From assembly GCA_016722505.1 (NCBI GenBank), contig JADKJH010000005.1, forward strand, positions 124,001-188,000: 64,000 nucleotides of DNA. Direction: 5' to 3'. A model generated the notes under the pieces. That model did no database searches, was not told the DNA's origin, and was given only the letters and a program-made list of their open reading frames with translations. Shown here piece after piece: positions 52,603 to 60,579 of the stretch. The position numbers were made by a program, and so were the translations under genes. The stretch's first letter is position 1; each line of letters opens with the position of its first letter. The DNA is from Holophagaceae bacterium. Its GTDB lineage: Bacteria; Acidobacteriota; Holophagae; Holophagales; Holophagaceae.

Positions 52603-53952
52603 TCAGACGAGGCCTTGATCAATCATGGAGTCGGCTACCTTGATGAAGCCTGCGATGTTGGCGCCGTTCACGTAGTTGCCGGGTGTGCCGAAGCGCTCGG
52701 CGGCCTCGACGCAGGAAGAGTGGATATTGATCATGATCTGGTGCAGACGCGCATCCACTTCCTCACGGGTCCAGCCTAGGCGCATGGAGTTCTGGCTCAT
52801 CTCAAGGCCGGATGTGGCTACGCCGCCGGCATTGGAGGCTTTTCCAGGGGAGAACAGGATGTTCTGGGTGTTGGCCTGGAAGAATTCCACCGCCTCCAAG
52901 GTGCTGGACATATTGGAACCTTCGACTACCGCCTTGCAGCCATTCGCCATCAACAGCTTGGCTTCGTCCAGGTTGAGTTCGTTCTGGATGGCGCAAGGCA
53001 GGGCCACATCCACAACCTGCTCCCAGGGGCGCTTGCCAGCGAGGAATTGGGCGGACTTGAACTTGGCGGCGAAGGGGGCGACGCTCATGCGGTCCGTGCG
53101 GAGCATCTCTTCCATGTAATCAATCTTCTCGCCGGAGATGCCGTCTGCATCATAGATGTAGCCGTCGGGACCAGAAATGGTGACCACCTTGGCGCCCAGA
53201 TCATTGGCCTTGCGGACCGCGCCCCAGGCGACGTTGCCGAAGCCGGAAATCGCAACTTTTTTTCCCTTCATGCCTTCGCCCTTGGTCTTCAAAACTTCTT
53301 CAGCGAAATACACAATTCCGAAACCCGTGGCTTCGGGGCGGATGAGGCTGCCACCCCAGTACTGGCCCTTGCCTGTCAGCACACCCGTGAACTCGTTGCG
53401 AAGCTTCTTGTACATTCCGAACAGGTAGCCGACTTCGCGGCCGCCCACGCCGATATCGCCCGCGGGAACGTCCGTATTCGGGCCAATGTGGCGCCAAAGC
53501 TCCAGCATGAAGGACTGGCAGAAACGCATGACTTCCGCATCGGATTTACCGTTCGGATCGAATTGGGAGCCACCCTTGCCGCCGCCCATGGGCAGGCCGG
53601 TGAGGCTGTTTTTGAAAGTCTGCTCAAAGCCGAGGAATTTCAAAGTGTCCAGGGTGACATTGGGATGGAAGCGGATACCGCCCTTGTAGGGTCCAATCGC
53701 GCTATTGAATTGCACACGCCAGCCATTGTTGATATGGATCTGGCCCTTGTCATCCACCCATGGCACACGGAAGGAAATGATGCGCTCCGGCTCCACCATC
53801 CGTTCCAGGATCGCATTCTTTTTATACTTGGGCTCCCTCTCCAGAACCGGTGCCAAGGAGTGAAGGATTTCGGTAGCCGCTTGAATGAAAAGGGTCTCCC
53901 AAGGCGCCCTTTTTTTCAGGCCCTCCAGGACTTCATCAACGTACTGACTCAT
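52603..53952 (-). CDS. gdhA: NAD(P)-specific glutamate dehydrogenase
   Basis: 449 residues from ATG 53952, with AGGAGG upstream. Interconverts glutamate with 2-oxoglutarate and ammonia. Substrate lysine region GPYKGGIRFHPNVTL, catalytic LPMGGGKGGSQFDPNGKSDAEVMRFCQSF, nucleotide-binding KKVAISGFGNVAWGAVRKA, and the C-terminal NAGGVATSGLEMSQNS. The length and motifs fit the hexameric small GDH. A dedicated terminator follows. Divergent from the B12-binding protein gene; the 214-bp gap should hold both promoters. Confidence 0.96.
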   Translation of the reverse strand: MSQYVDEVLEGLKKRAPWETLFIQAATEILHSLAPVLEREPKYKKNAILERMVEPERIISFRVPWVDDKGQIHINNGWRVQFNSAIGPYKGGIRFHPNVTLDTLKFLGFEQTFKNSLTGLPMGGGKGGSQFDPNGKSDAEVMRFCQSFMLELWRHIGPNTDVPAGDIGVGGREVGYLFGMYKKLRNEFTGVLTGKGQYWGGSLIRPEATGFGIVYFAEEVLKTKGEGMKGKKVAISGFGNVAWGAVRKANDLGAKVVTISGPDGYIYDADGISGEKIDYMEEMLRTDRMSVAPFAAKFKSAQFLAGKRPWEQVVDVALPCAIQNELNLDEAKLLMANGCKAVVEGSNMSSTLEAVEFFQANTQNILFSPGKASNAGGVATSGLEMSQNSMRLGWTREEVDARLHQIMINIHSSCVEAAERFGTPGNYVNGANIAGFIKVADSMIDQGLV

Positions 53953-54166
53953 GGTTCCTCCTAGTGGAAAGGTGCGGCGGGAGCGAAGGCTCCGATCAAG
54001 GATTGCTAGCAAGTGGTGAGAATCGCCCCGACCCTTAATCCTAATGGCAATGGGCAATGGTGAAAACCAGACAAGAGAACTGTACCGTTTGATTTTTTGA
54101 TTGGCGTCACATTCGCAATCATTGGATCCCTGGGGCAAACTCAAGGTTGGAAGTCCTGGAGTCACC

Positions 54167-54583
54167 GTGTCCCAAATCCCCACCCGCGCACCCATCCGCG
54201 TCGTCATCGCCAAGCCTGGTCTAGACGGCCACGACCGAGGCGCCAAGGTCATCGCGCGCGCCCTTCGGGACGCTGGCATGGAGGTGATCTACACCGGTCT
54301 GCGGCAGACGCCTGCCCAGATCGCAGCGGCGGTGGTGCAGGAGGATGCCGCCGTGCTGGGCCTCTCCATTTTGAGCGGTGCCCATAACCAGCTCGTCCCG
54401 GAAATCATCCGCTTGCTGAAAGCCCAGGGCGCAGATGACGTGTTGGTTTTCGCCGGTGGCATCATCCCCGATGAAGACATCCCGGCCCTGAAGGCCCAAG
54501 GCGTCTGCGAGATCTTCCAGCCCGGAACCAACACCGATGATGTGGTTGAGTTCATCAGACGTGAAGTGAATGAACGAGCCTGA
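54167..54583 (+). CDS. Stand-alone B12-binding subunit (methylmalonyl-CoA mutase small-subunit type)
   Basis: 138 residues from GTG 54167, with TGGAG five bases upstream. An ATG at 54101 would add a non-homologous tail. Cobalamin-binding domain: PGLDGHDRGAKVIARAL carries the DxHxxG motif, and LSILSGAH and FAGGIIPDEDIPAL follow the usual sequence. Normally it partners a catalytic mutase subunit (McmA1 or another acyl-CoA mutase), which is not in this window. It may be cotranscribed with hutI, 48 bp downstream. Confidence 0.9.
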   Translation: MSQIPTRAPIRVVIAKPGLDGHDRGAKVIARALRDAGMEVIYTGLRQTPAQIAAAVVQEDAAVLGLSILSGAHNQLVPEIIRLLKAQGADDVLVFAGGIIPDEDIPALKAQGVCEIFQPGTNTDDVVEFIRREVNERA

Positions 54584-54631
54584 GCGGGGGAAACCTTCGG
54601 GAGTTGAACCTTTGGTGAGCCGAGGCTGCTT

Positions 54632-55840
54632 ATGATGAATGGCGCGACGGTCCTGACAAACCTCAAGGGGTTGCTGACTCCAGATCCAAATTCGCCATGG
54701 AAGGTGGATCGCATTGAAGATGCGGCCATCGCCATGGCTGAAGGGCGGGTCGCCTGGATGGGAAGGCGAACGGATTTACCCCTGGAATGGTCGGATACCC
54801 CAACCACCGATGGCGGGGGCGCTTGGGCGCTACCTGGTTTCGTGGATCCCCACACGCATCTGCTCTTTGCCGGGGACCGGAGCGGCGAATTCAATCGGCG
54901 CCTGCACGGCGTGCCCTATGCTCAAATCGCCTCCGAAGGAGGCGGCATCCGCGAAACCGTAAGGGCCACCCGGGCGGCTTCGGTGCAAGAATTGGTGGAA
55001 TTGGGTGAAGCGCGGCTGCAAACCCTTGGATCTCGTGGTGTCGTCCATATCGAAGCCAAGACCGGCTATGGACTGGAACTGGAAGCGGAATCGCGGCTGC
55101 TGCAGGCCTATAAGGAATTGAAGCGGCGGGGATGGGGCCTGGATGTGACCCTTCTGCCGGCCCACGACATCCCCCAGGAATATGCGGGTGACGCTGAGGG
55201 TTATTCCAGAATCGTGGCCGATGCCTGGCTACCGGAACTTGTGCGGCGCCATCCGGGCGTGGCCAGCTACTGCGATGTATTCATCGAAACAGGAGTATTC
55301 ACAGTCGAACAAGGACGCCGCGTTTTGGAAGCTGGAAAAAGGCTCGGGCTAAGGCCCCGCATCCATGCGGATGAACTGAGTTGGACCGGGGGCGCCGAAC
55401 TGGCGGCGGAGTTGAGGGCCGCCTCGGCGGATCACCTGATGTTCTGTTCGGAAAAAGGAATGACAGCTATGGCAGCGGCGGGCGTCACGCCCATCCTGCT
55501 GCCTACGACGACGTTGTGCCTGGGCATGCGGGACTGGGCTCCCGCGCGAAAAATGATCGAGGCTGGATGCCAGGTGGCCTTGGCCTCGGATTTCAATCCG
55601 GGGTCGAGCCCGTGCCTGGATCCTTTGCTGGTGCTGCGCTTAGGGTGTCTGCAACTCCGCCTCACCTTTGAAGAGGCCCTCACGGCCATGACGCTGCACG
55701 CCGCGAAAAGCCTGGGCCAGAGCGACCTTGGCCATCTCTATCCCGGCGCTCGCGGCCCAATTGCACTTTGGCCGATCAATGACCCCTTGGGTCTGGTTTA
55801 TTGGGTCGGAGAGCCCTATATTCCAATCATGACTCCCTAA
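54632..55840 (+). CDS. hutI: Imidazolonepropionase
   Basis: 402 residues, amidohydrolase cleaving imidazolonepropionate to formiminoglutamate in histidine degradation. Metal motif DPHTHLLFAGDR; substrate region EAKTGYGLE; HADELSWTGGAELA; and ASDFNPGSSPC. Other hut genes are not in the window, and hutI alone does not make a pathway here. Confidence 0.94.
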   Translation: MMNGATVLTNLKGLLTPDPNSPWKVDRIEDAAIAMAEGRVAWMGRRTDLPLEWSDTPTTDGGGAWALPGFVDPHTHLLFAGDRSGEFNRRLHGVPYAQIASEGGGIRETVRATRAASVQELVELGEARLQTLGSRGVVHIEAKTGYGLELEAESRLLQAYKELKRRGWGLDVTLLPAHDIPQEYAGDAEGYSRIVADAWLPELVRRHPGVASYCDVFIETGVFTVEQGRRVLEAGKRLGLRPRIHADELSWTGGAELAAELRAASADHLMFCSEKGMTAMAAAGVTPILLPTTTLCLGMRDWAPARKMIEAGCQVALASDFNPGSSPCLDPLLVLRLGCLQLRLTFEEALTAMTLHAAKSLGQSDLGHLYPGARGPIALWPINDPLGLVYWVGEPYIPIMTP

Positions 55841-55852
55841 GGAGGATCTCAC

Positions 55853-56701
55853 ATGGCGTTTCCCAAGCTTGGTCGTTTGCTCCCTTTCGCACTTCCCCTT
55901 CTGCTTGCCTGTGGTGGTTCTGGACAAAATCCAAGCCAATCCACGCTGCCCGAAACCAAGGCGATTCCCGCAGATGAAGCCCTGGCGGCCACCTGGGGCT
56001 TCCTGTCGCTTGAGCAGGGCACCAACATGGCTTCGCAGATGCCGACCTTCAAACAGGCAGGGGACGCGAAGATCCTCACCACTGCTGAAACCTCTTCGTG
56101 CATAACCACGATCACCTCCACGAAGGAAGGAATCACGTACGTGGTGTACACCTTCAATAATTGTGGGGAACAACCGGTAAGTGTGAGCAGCCTCAATCTG
56201 AACGGCTCTGTTGCCGTCTCCTTCAGCAACCAAACGCCATCTCTCTATACCTTGGAATATAGAAATCTTGTGATAACCAAAGGGACCCAGACCTGGACCT
56301 TCAACGGTATCAAAACAATTAATGTCAATCTTTCCGCGAAACAGGCCAATCTGACCGTAACGAACCTGAGCGCTGTGTTTACTGACACCGCTCACCCTGA
56401 CTCCAATCGTTCCTATTTATACAACGCTAGTCACAGTGCGGATTGGGCCACTGCCAATACTTACAAGCTCTATGGCTCCCATAGCTTGCTTGCCAACGCC
56501 CATACCACCACCGGCGTGATTTCCAGCGCCGCGCCTCTGACTTGGACCACTGGATGCTGCTATCCAATCAATGGCTCGATCTCCTTTACCAAGGACACAT
56601 TGTCCGCCTCAGCGGCCTTCGCCCTTCCCTGTGGAACGCTGACACTGACACCAACGGGCCAAGCCCCGGCGACCCAACTTCTCCCGGCCTGCATTCAGTA
56701 G
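55853..56701 (+). CDS. Hypothetical lipoprotein
   Basis: 282 residues from MAFPKLGRLLPFALPLLLACGG, with a clear lipobox (LLLAC) and an AAGGAGG site. The mature part is rich in Thr, Ser and Asn with beta-like alternation and four later cysteines (SSCI, NNCG, GCCY, LPCG). No family recognised. It follows hutI by 12 bp but shares no obvious function. Confidence 0.75.
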   Translation: MAFPKLGRLLPFALPLLLACGGSGQNPSQSTLPETKAIPADEALAATWGFLSLEQGTNMASQMPTFKQAGDAKILTTAETSSCITTITSTKEGITYVVYTFNNCGEQPVSVSSLNLNGSVAVSFSNQTPSLYTLEYRNLVITKGTQTWTFNGIKTINVNLSAKQANLTVTNLSAVFTDTAHPDSNRSYLYNASHSADWATANTYKLYGSHSLLANAHTTTGVISSAAPLTWTTGCCYPINGSISFTKDTLSASAAFALPCGTLTLTPTGQAPATQLLPACIQ

Positions 56702-56771
56702 CTGAAGCCATATAAAATCAACACGATCAGGCCGCCAAGGAACCCCTTCTTGGCGGCCTGATCCATATTGC
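56695..56771 (-). CDS. Possible 24-residue membrane peptide
   Basis: ATG 56771 follows GGAGCAAT and encodes MDQAAKKGFLGGLIVLILYGFSY, one hydrophobic helix after a lysine pair. It overlaps a strong hairpin and the end of the lipoprotein gene on the other strand. It could be chance; there is no homology evidence. Confidence 0.25.
56725..56763. terminator. 15-bp perfect hairpin after the lipoprotein gene
   Basis: 56725-56739 pairs with 56749-56763 without mismatch around a 9-nt loop. It lies 24 bp past the lipoprotein stop and before ppa. The plus strand has no T-run after it, so termination would be Rho-assisted or partial. Confidence 0.55.
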
Positions 56772-56852
56772 TCCATCTCTTCCCCACGGCTCCGTGCTGC
56801 GTGAAAGGCAGTCCCCATGCGAAAATGATCTTTTGATCTTTGAGGAGCGCCC

Positions 56853-57368
56853 ATGTCCCACCCCAGCCTCGGCCCCGGCAAGCTCGCACCGGATGTGATC
56901 AATGCGGTCGTGGAGATTCCCACAGGGTCGCGTGTGAAGTACGAGTTTGATCACGAGACAGGGCTGATTTTCGTGGACCGGGTTCTCTTCTCCCCATTTC
57001 ATTACCCTGCTGAATACGGCTTCATTCCCAAGACCTTGGCTCCAGATGGCGATCCGTGCGATGTGCTGGTGCTCATCAACGGCACCACTTATCCGGGGGT
57101 GATCATCAAGGCCCGGCCGGTGGGACTGCTGAAAATGCATGATGAACATGGGCAGGATGACAAGGTGCTTTGCGTCGCGGTGGATGATCCCAACTACGCC
57201 CATGTCGAAAGCCTTGAAGATTTGCCGCCCCACTTCATGAAGGAAGTCGAGCACTTCTTCCTGACCTACAAGGACCTCGAAGAAAAGGACGTGCACAGCG
57301 ATGGCTGGGCTGGGAAGGAAGCTGCCAAGGACTTTGTCATGCAATGCATCAAAGCGTATCCCGGTTGA
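56853..57368 (+). CDS. ppa: Inorganic pyrophosphatase (family I)
   Basis: 171 residues, Mg-dependent hydrolysis of pyrophosphate. Active-site acids are in DGDPCDVLVL; EYGFIPKTLA and KVLCVAVDDP are conserved; GAGG precedes the ATG. Fluoride is the classic inhibitor of this enzyme, notable given the fluoride operon 6 kb away. It lies 20 bp before the Gph-like gene, which is likely cotranscribed. Confidence 0.96.
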   Translation: MSHPSLGPGKLAPDVINAVVEIPTGSRVKYEFDHETGLIFVDRVLFSPFHYPAEYGFIPKTLAPDGDPCDVLVLINGTTYPGVIIKARPVGLLKMHDEHGQDDKVLCVAVDDPNYAHVESLEDLPPHFMKEVEHFFLTYKDLEEKDVHSDGWAGKEAAKDFVMQCIKAYPG

Positions 57369-57387
57369 ACGCGGAAGCCTGGGCTCA

Positions 57388-58074
57388 ATGGCTCTGATCT
57401 GCTTCGACCTCGACGGCACCATCGTGAATCCGCTCCTGGGAGTGCGGAATTGCGTGGCGAGGGTCTGCCGCGAAATGGACCTTCCCTGCCCCGGTGAGGC
57501 CACCATCCGGGAGTGGATCGGGTTCGGGATGCGGGAAAGCCTAGGCCAGATTCCTGGACTGGAGGACCCCAAGAAACTCGAGGAAGCCCTGGATCGCTAC
57601 ATCGAAGCCTACCGGGAAGATGGAGTCTTCGAACACGAGGTCTATGAGGGCGCCCATCTCATGCTGGCCCGCCTGAAACGGCAGGGACACCGCATCTACA
57701 TCGTTTCCAGCAAACCCGGGCTATTCGCGCGGCGCATCACCTACCAGTTCGATTTGAATCTCATCTTCGATGATATTTTCGGCGCTGAGCTGAAGGGCGC
57801 CTGGCAGCCCAAGACGGCCGTGCTGGAGCGCCTGCGGCAGGAGGGCAGGATTGAGCCTGGGGGATATTTCATTGGAGATCGCGGTGATGATATGCGAGCA
57901 GCCAAAGATCATGGCCTCCGGGCCATCGGTGTGACCTATGGTTACGGCAGCCGGGAGGAACTGCTGGATGCTGGAGCGGAAATTCTGCTGGACTCGGTGT
58001 CGGCGCTAGATGCCTGGCTGGCGCAGGAATTGACCGACCCGGAAATCCATGACGCGTTCTCTAGATCCGAGTGA
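57388..58074 (+). CDS. HAD hydrolase, phosphoglycolate phosphatase-like
   Basis: 228 residues. HAD motif I ICFDLDGTIVNPLLG, a helical cap, motif II IVSSKPG, motif III lysine in AWQPKTAVL, motif IV YFIGDRGDDMRAAKDHG. Resembles Gph/PpaX-type phosphatases; PpaX-type enzymes hydrolyse pyrophosphate from HPr kinase, so pairing with ppa is of interest. Its end overlaps the convergent amrS end by 14 bp. Confidence 0.88.
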   Translation: MALICFDLDGTIVNPLLGVRNCVARVCREMDLPCPGEATIREWIGFGMRESLGQIPGLEDPKKLEEALDRYIEAYREDGVFEHEVYEGAHLMLARLKRQGHRIYIVSSKPGLFARRITYQFDLNLIFDDIFGAELKGAWQPKTAVLERLRQEGRIEPGGYFIGDRGDDMRAAKDHGLRAIGVTYGYGSREELLDAGAEILLDSVSALDAWLAQELTDPEIHDAFSRSE

Positions 58075-59134
58075 GGGGAATACGCCGGTTGCCGAATGCA
58101 GGAGAGTGCTTTCCAAATCGACCCGCAAGCTGAGCGCCGCAATCCGGGCACCGGCCATCTTCCAATAGGCGATAATTCTCGATCTCATACCAATCCCGCA
58201 CGATGAGCAACGACTTGCAGGACGAGCAATTGGTAGACCCCCCGGCAGTATCGTGGACATTGCCGGTGTACACATGATGCAGTCCAGCAGAAAGGGCGAT
58301 GGCCCTCGCTCGCTCTAGGGTGCCGATAGGCGTGGCTGGAAGATCGGTCATCTTGTAATCGGGATGGAAGGCGCTGAAATGCAACGGGACATCCACACCC
58401 AACTCCCGGGCGATCCATTGCGACATGGCGGTGATTTCTCCAGGCGAATCGTTCTGGCCCGGAATGAGCAACGTCGTAATTTCCAGCCAGGTATCGGTCT
58501 CGTGTTTGATGTAGCGCAAGGTATCAAGCACAGGCTGGAGATGCGCCGCGGTGAGCCTGAAATAGAAGTCATCGGTGAAGGCCTTCAGATCCACGTTGGC
58601 CGCGTCCATCTTCGCGAAGAATTCATGGCGGGGCTCTGCATGGATATATCCGGCCGTCACGGCGACGGTCTTGATGCCCTGGGCATGGCAAGCATCGGCC
58701 ACATCCATGGCGTATTCCGCGAAGACCACCGGATCGTTGTAGGTGAAGGCCACGCTCCGGCAATCCCATTCTTCGGCGGAGCGCGCGATTTCATCTGGCG
58801 AAGCCTGGTCCAGGAGCCGATCCATGTCCCTGGACTTGCTGATATCCCAATTTTGGCAAAATTTGCACATCAGATTGCATCCCGCAGTGCCAAAAGAAAG
58901 CACGCTCGACCCCGGATAGAAATGATTGAGCGGCTTCTTCTCGATGGGATCAATGCAGAACCCGGAAGAGCGCCCATAGGTGGTCAGCACCATTTCGCCA
59001 GCGATGTTCTCCCGCACGAAACAAGCGCCCCGCTGGCCTTCGCTTAGCCTGCAATCCCGCGGACACAAATCACATTGGATCCGGCCACCTTCGGAAGGGT
59101 GCCACCAGCGGGCTGGAAAGAGTGATGGGTCCAT
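58061..59134 (-). CDS. amrS: AmmeMemoRadiSam system radical SAM enzyme
   Basis: 357 residues from ATG 59134. Radical-SAM cluster motif CxxxCxxC at C86, C90 and C93 (GCNLMCKFCQNW), preceded by an N-terminal cysteine set (IQCDLCPRDC) and followed by C-terminal pairs (NCSSCK, CPDCG). Characteristic downstream blocks are VAFTYNDPVVFAEYAMD, VDLKAFTDDFYF and LLIPGQNDSPGEI. The resemblance to pyruvate-formate-lyase activases is typical of this family. The system has no established biochemical function. Third gene of amrB-amrA-amrS. Confidence 0.92.
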   Translation of the reverse strand: MDPSLFPARWWHPSEGGRIQCDLCPRDCRLSEGQRGACFVRENIAGEMVLTTYGRSSGFCIDPIEKKPLNHFYPGSSVLSFGTAGCNLMCKFCQNWDISKSRDMDRLLDQASPDEIARSAEEWDCRSVAFTYNDPVVFAEYAMDVADACHAQGIKTVAVTAGYIHAEPRHEFFAKMDAANVDLKAFTDDFYFRLTAAHLQPVLDTLRYIKHETDTWLEITTLLIPGQNDSPGEITAMSQWIARELGVDVPLHFSAFHPDYKMTDLPATPIGTLERARAIALSAGLHHVYTGNVHDTAGGSTNCSSCKSLLIVRDWYEIENYRLLEDGRCPDCGAQLAGRFGKHSPAFGNRRIPLTRI

Positions 59135-59139
59135 CGCCT

Positions 59140-59706
59140 TCACCGATGCGCATTGGAGCATTCGTGTTCGCGCCACTTCTCCACGGAGTAAAGAGATATC
59201 TGGATGTCGTCTGACCAGAAATCCGCCGTCAATCCTGCTTTTTGCTTCAGATGGGCCAGAAATGTTTTTGGATCCGGCAACTGCTCCCATACCTGAGGAA
59301 GGAAAGTGCCTCTTTGCCAACCATATTCCAGCACGACTCCATCCACTCCTGGACGCAACAGGCGAAGCAAGTGCTCCTGGCTTTCAAAAGCCAGCTTCTC
59401 CAGGGGCGAAAGCAGCGAGACTTCAATTTCGATGCCTGGATACTCCCTCCGCGACAACGGGGCGAACCGGGGATCATGAAAGGCTGCGGCGCGCGCATTG
59501 GCTTCCACATCCTCACGCAAGGTTTTTTTGGCGACCAAGCTTCCCACGCAACCACGGAGCCCGCCGTGCAGCTGAAGCGTGACAAACGTCGCACCGGGTT
59601 CCTGCAGCCACCTGGCAGGTTCGAAGGAGGGCGACCTCTCACCGAGGTCCTTGGCGATGGCGCCGCGAGCGATGCTTAGGAGCGCCAATCCACGGTCATC
59701 CACCAT
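59140..59706 (-). CDS. amrA: AmmeMemoRadiSam system protein A (AMMECR1 domain)
   Basis: 188 residues from ATG 59706 (MVDDRGLALLSIARGAI). AMMECR1 hallmark LHGGLRGCVGSL with its conserved Cys, then AAAFHDPRFAPLSRREYPGIEIEVSLLSPLE and LPQVWEQLPDPKTFLAHLKQKAGL. It overlaps the end of amrB by 11 bases and ends five bases before the amrS start, so all three are translated together. Longer in-frame starts upstream fall within amrB and are less likely. Confidence 0.92.
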   Translation of the reverse strand: MVDDRGLALLSIARGAIAKDLGERSPSFEPARWLQEPGATFVTLQLHGGLRGCVGSLVAKKTLREDVEANARAAAFHDPRFAPLSRREYPGIEIEVSLLSPLEKLAFESQEHLLRLLRPGVDGVVLEYGWQRGTFLPQVWEQLPDPKTFLAHLKQKAGLTADFWSDDIQISLYSVEKWREHECSNAHR

Positions 59707-60517
59707 GCTGCGGCTCCTCGGTGAATGCGAAAGCCGCATAGCCCACAACCCTGTCGCGGTCGCCAGCGGTATCCCCGGAATTCCGCCTGTCCAGCAGATG
59801 GGCGTTAAGCCGGTGATGCCGTGCCGCGAGCAGCAAACCATTCACTGGGGTGGCGCCACAGGCCTGATCGTGGCTATCGAGCTGCTGTAATTCGACGATG
59901 TTCGCGCAGGTGCGCTGGTCGATTTGTTGAGCAAGATCATAGGGATGGTAGTGGGACAGGTCTGAACTCACCACGATCAACGTTTCCGGACCTCCCCATA
60001 GGGTTTCGATCACTTCTGAAACCGCTTGGGGGGTGGCATCGCCGACCGCCAAGGGCACCAGTTTGAAATCTGAAAGCACTTGTTGAAGGAATGGCAGCTG
60101 GACCTCTAGCGAATGTTCCAGCTCATGAGCGGAAGGGCTGATGGAGACCTGGCGCAGTGGTTTGAGGAAATGAACGGCGTCCTGGTCCACGGAAATCCGC
60201 CCCAGGGGGGTTTCAAATGCATTAACCCCAGGAAGCGCCAGGCCAGATGCATACACGCGATGGGTTGGACCCAGCAGCACCACCCGGCGGATGGAATCGC
60301 GGACCGGAGAAAGTTGTGCGAAAGCGCTGGCCGCGATCGGCCCGGAGTAGATATACCCCGCATGGGGAACGATCAAAGCCTTGATCACCCCAGATGGCGC
60401 CTTCACCTTGGAAGCACTGTTGAGCATCACCTGGATGTCGTGGGCCAGATGTTCTGCCTCACGCGGGTAGAAAAGCCCCGCCACCGCAGCCGCTCGGATT
60501 TCCTGTATCGCGCCCAT
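59696..60517 (-). CDS. amrB: AmmeMemoRadiSam system protein B (Memo family)
   Basis: 273 residues. Memo fold, related to class III extradiol dioxygenases. It retains the histidines and cysteine expected at the metal or pseudo-active site: VPHAGYIYSG, SSDLSHYHPYD and DQACGATPVNGLLLAA. The human relative MEMO1 binds metals and affects redox signalling, but the bacterial role is unknown. First gene of the trio; 62 bp separate it from the MFS gene upstream, so it may belong to the fluoride operon or have its own promoter. Confidence 0.92.
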   Translation of the reverse strand: MGAIQEIRAAAVAGLFYPREAEHLAHDIQVMLNSASKVKAPSGVIKALIVPHAGYIYSGPIAASAFAQLSPVRDSIRRVVLLGPTHRVYASGLALPGVNAFETPLGRISVDQDAVHFLKPLRQVSISPSAHELEHSLEVQLPFLQQVLSDFKLVPLAVGDATPQAVSEVIETLWGGPETLIVVSSDLSHYHPYDLAQQIDQRTCANIVELQQLDSHDQACGATPVNGLLLAARHHRLNAHLLDRRNSGDTAGDRDRVVGYAAFAFTEEPQHGG

Positions 60518-60579
60518 GCCACAAAGATAGGCCGTTCCAGGTAGAAAACCCGTTCATATCGGAAAGCGAGGCAACGGTT

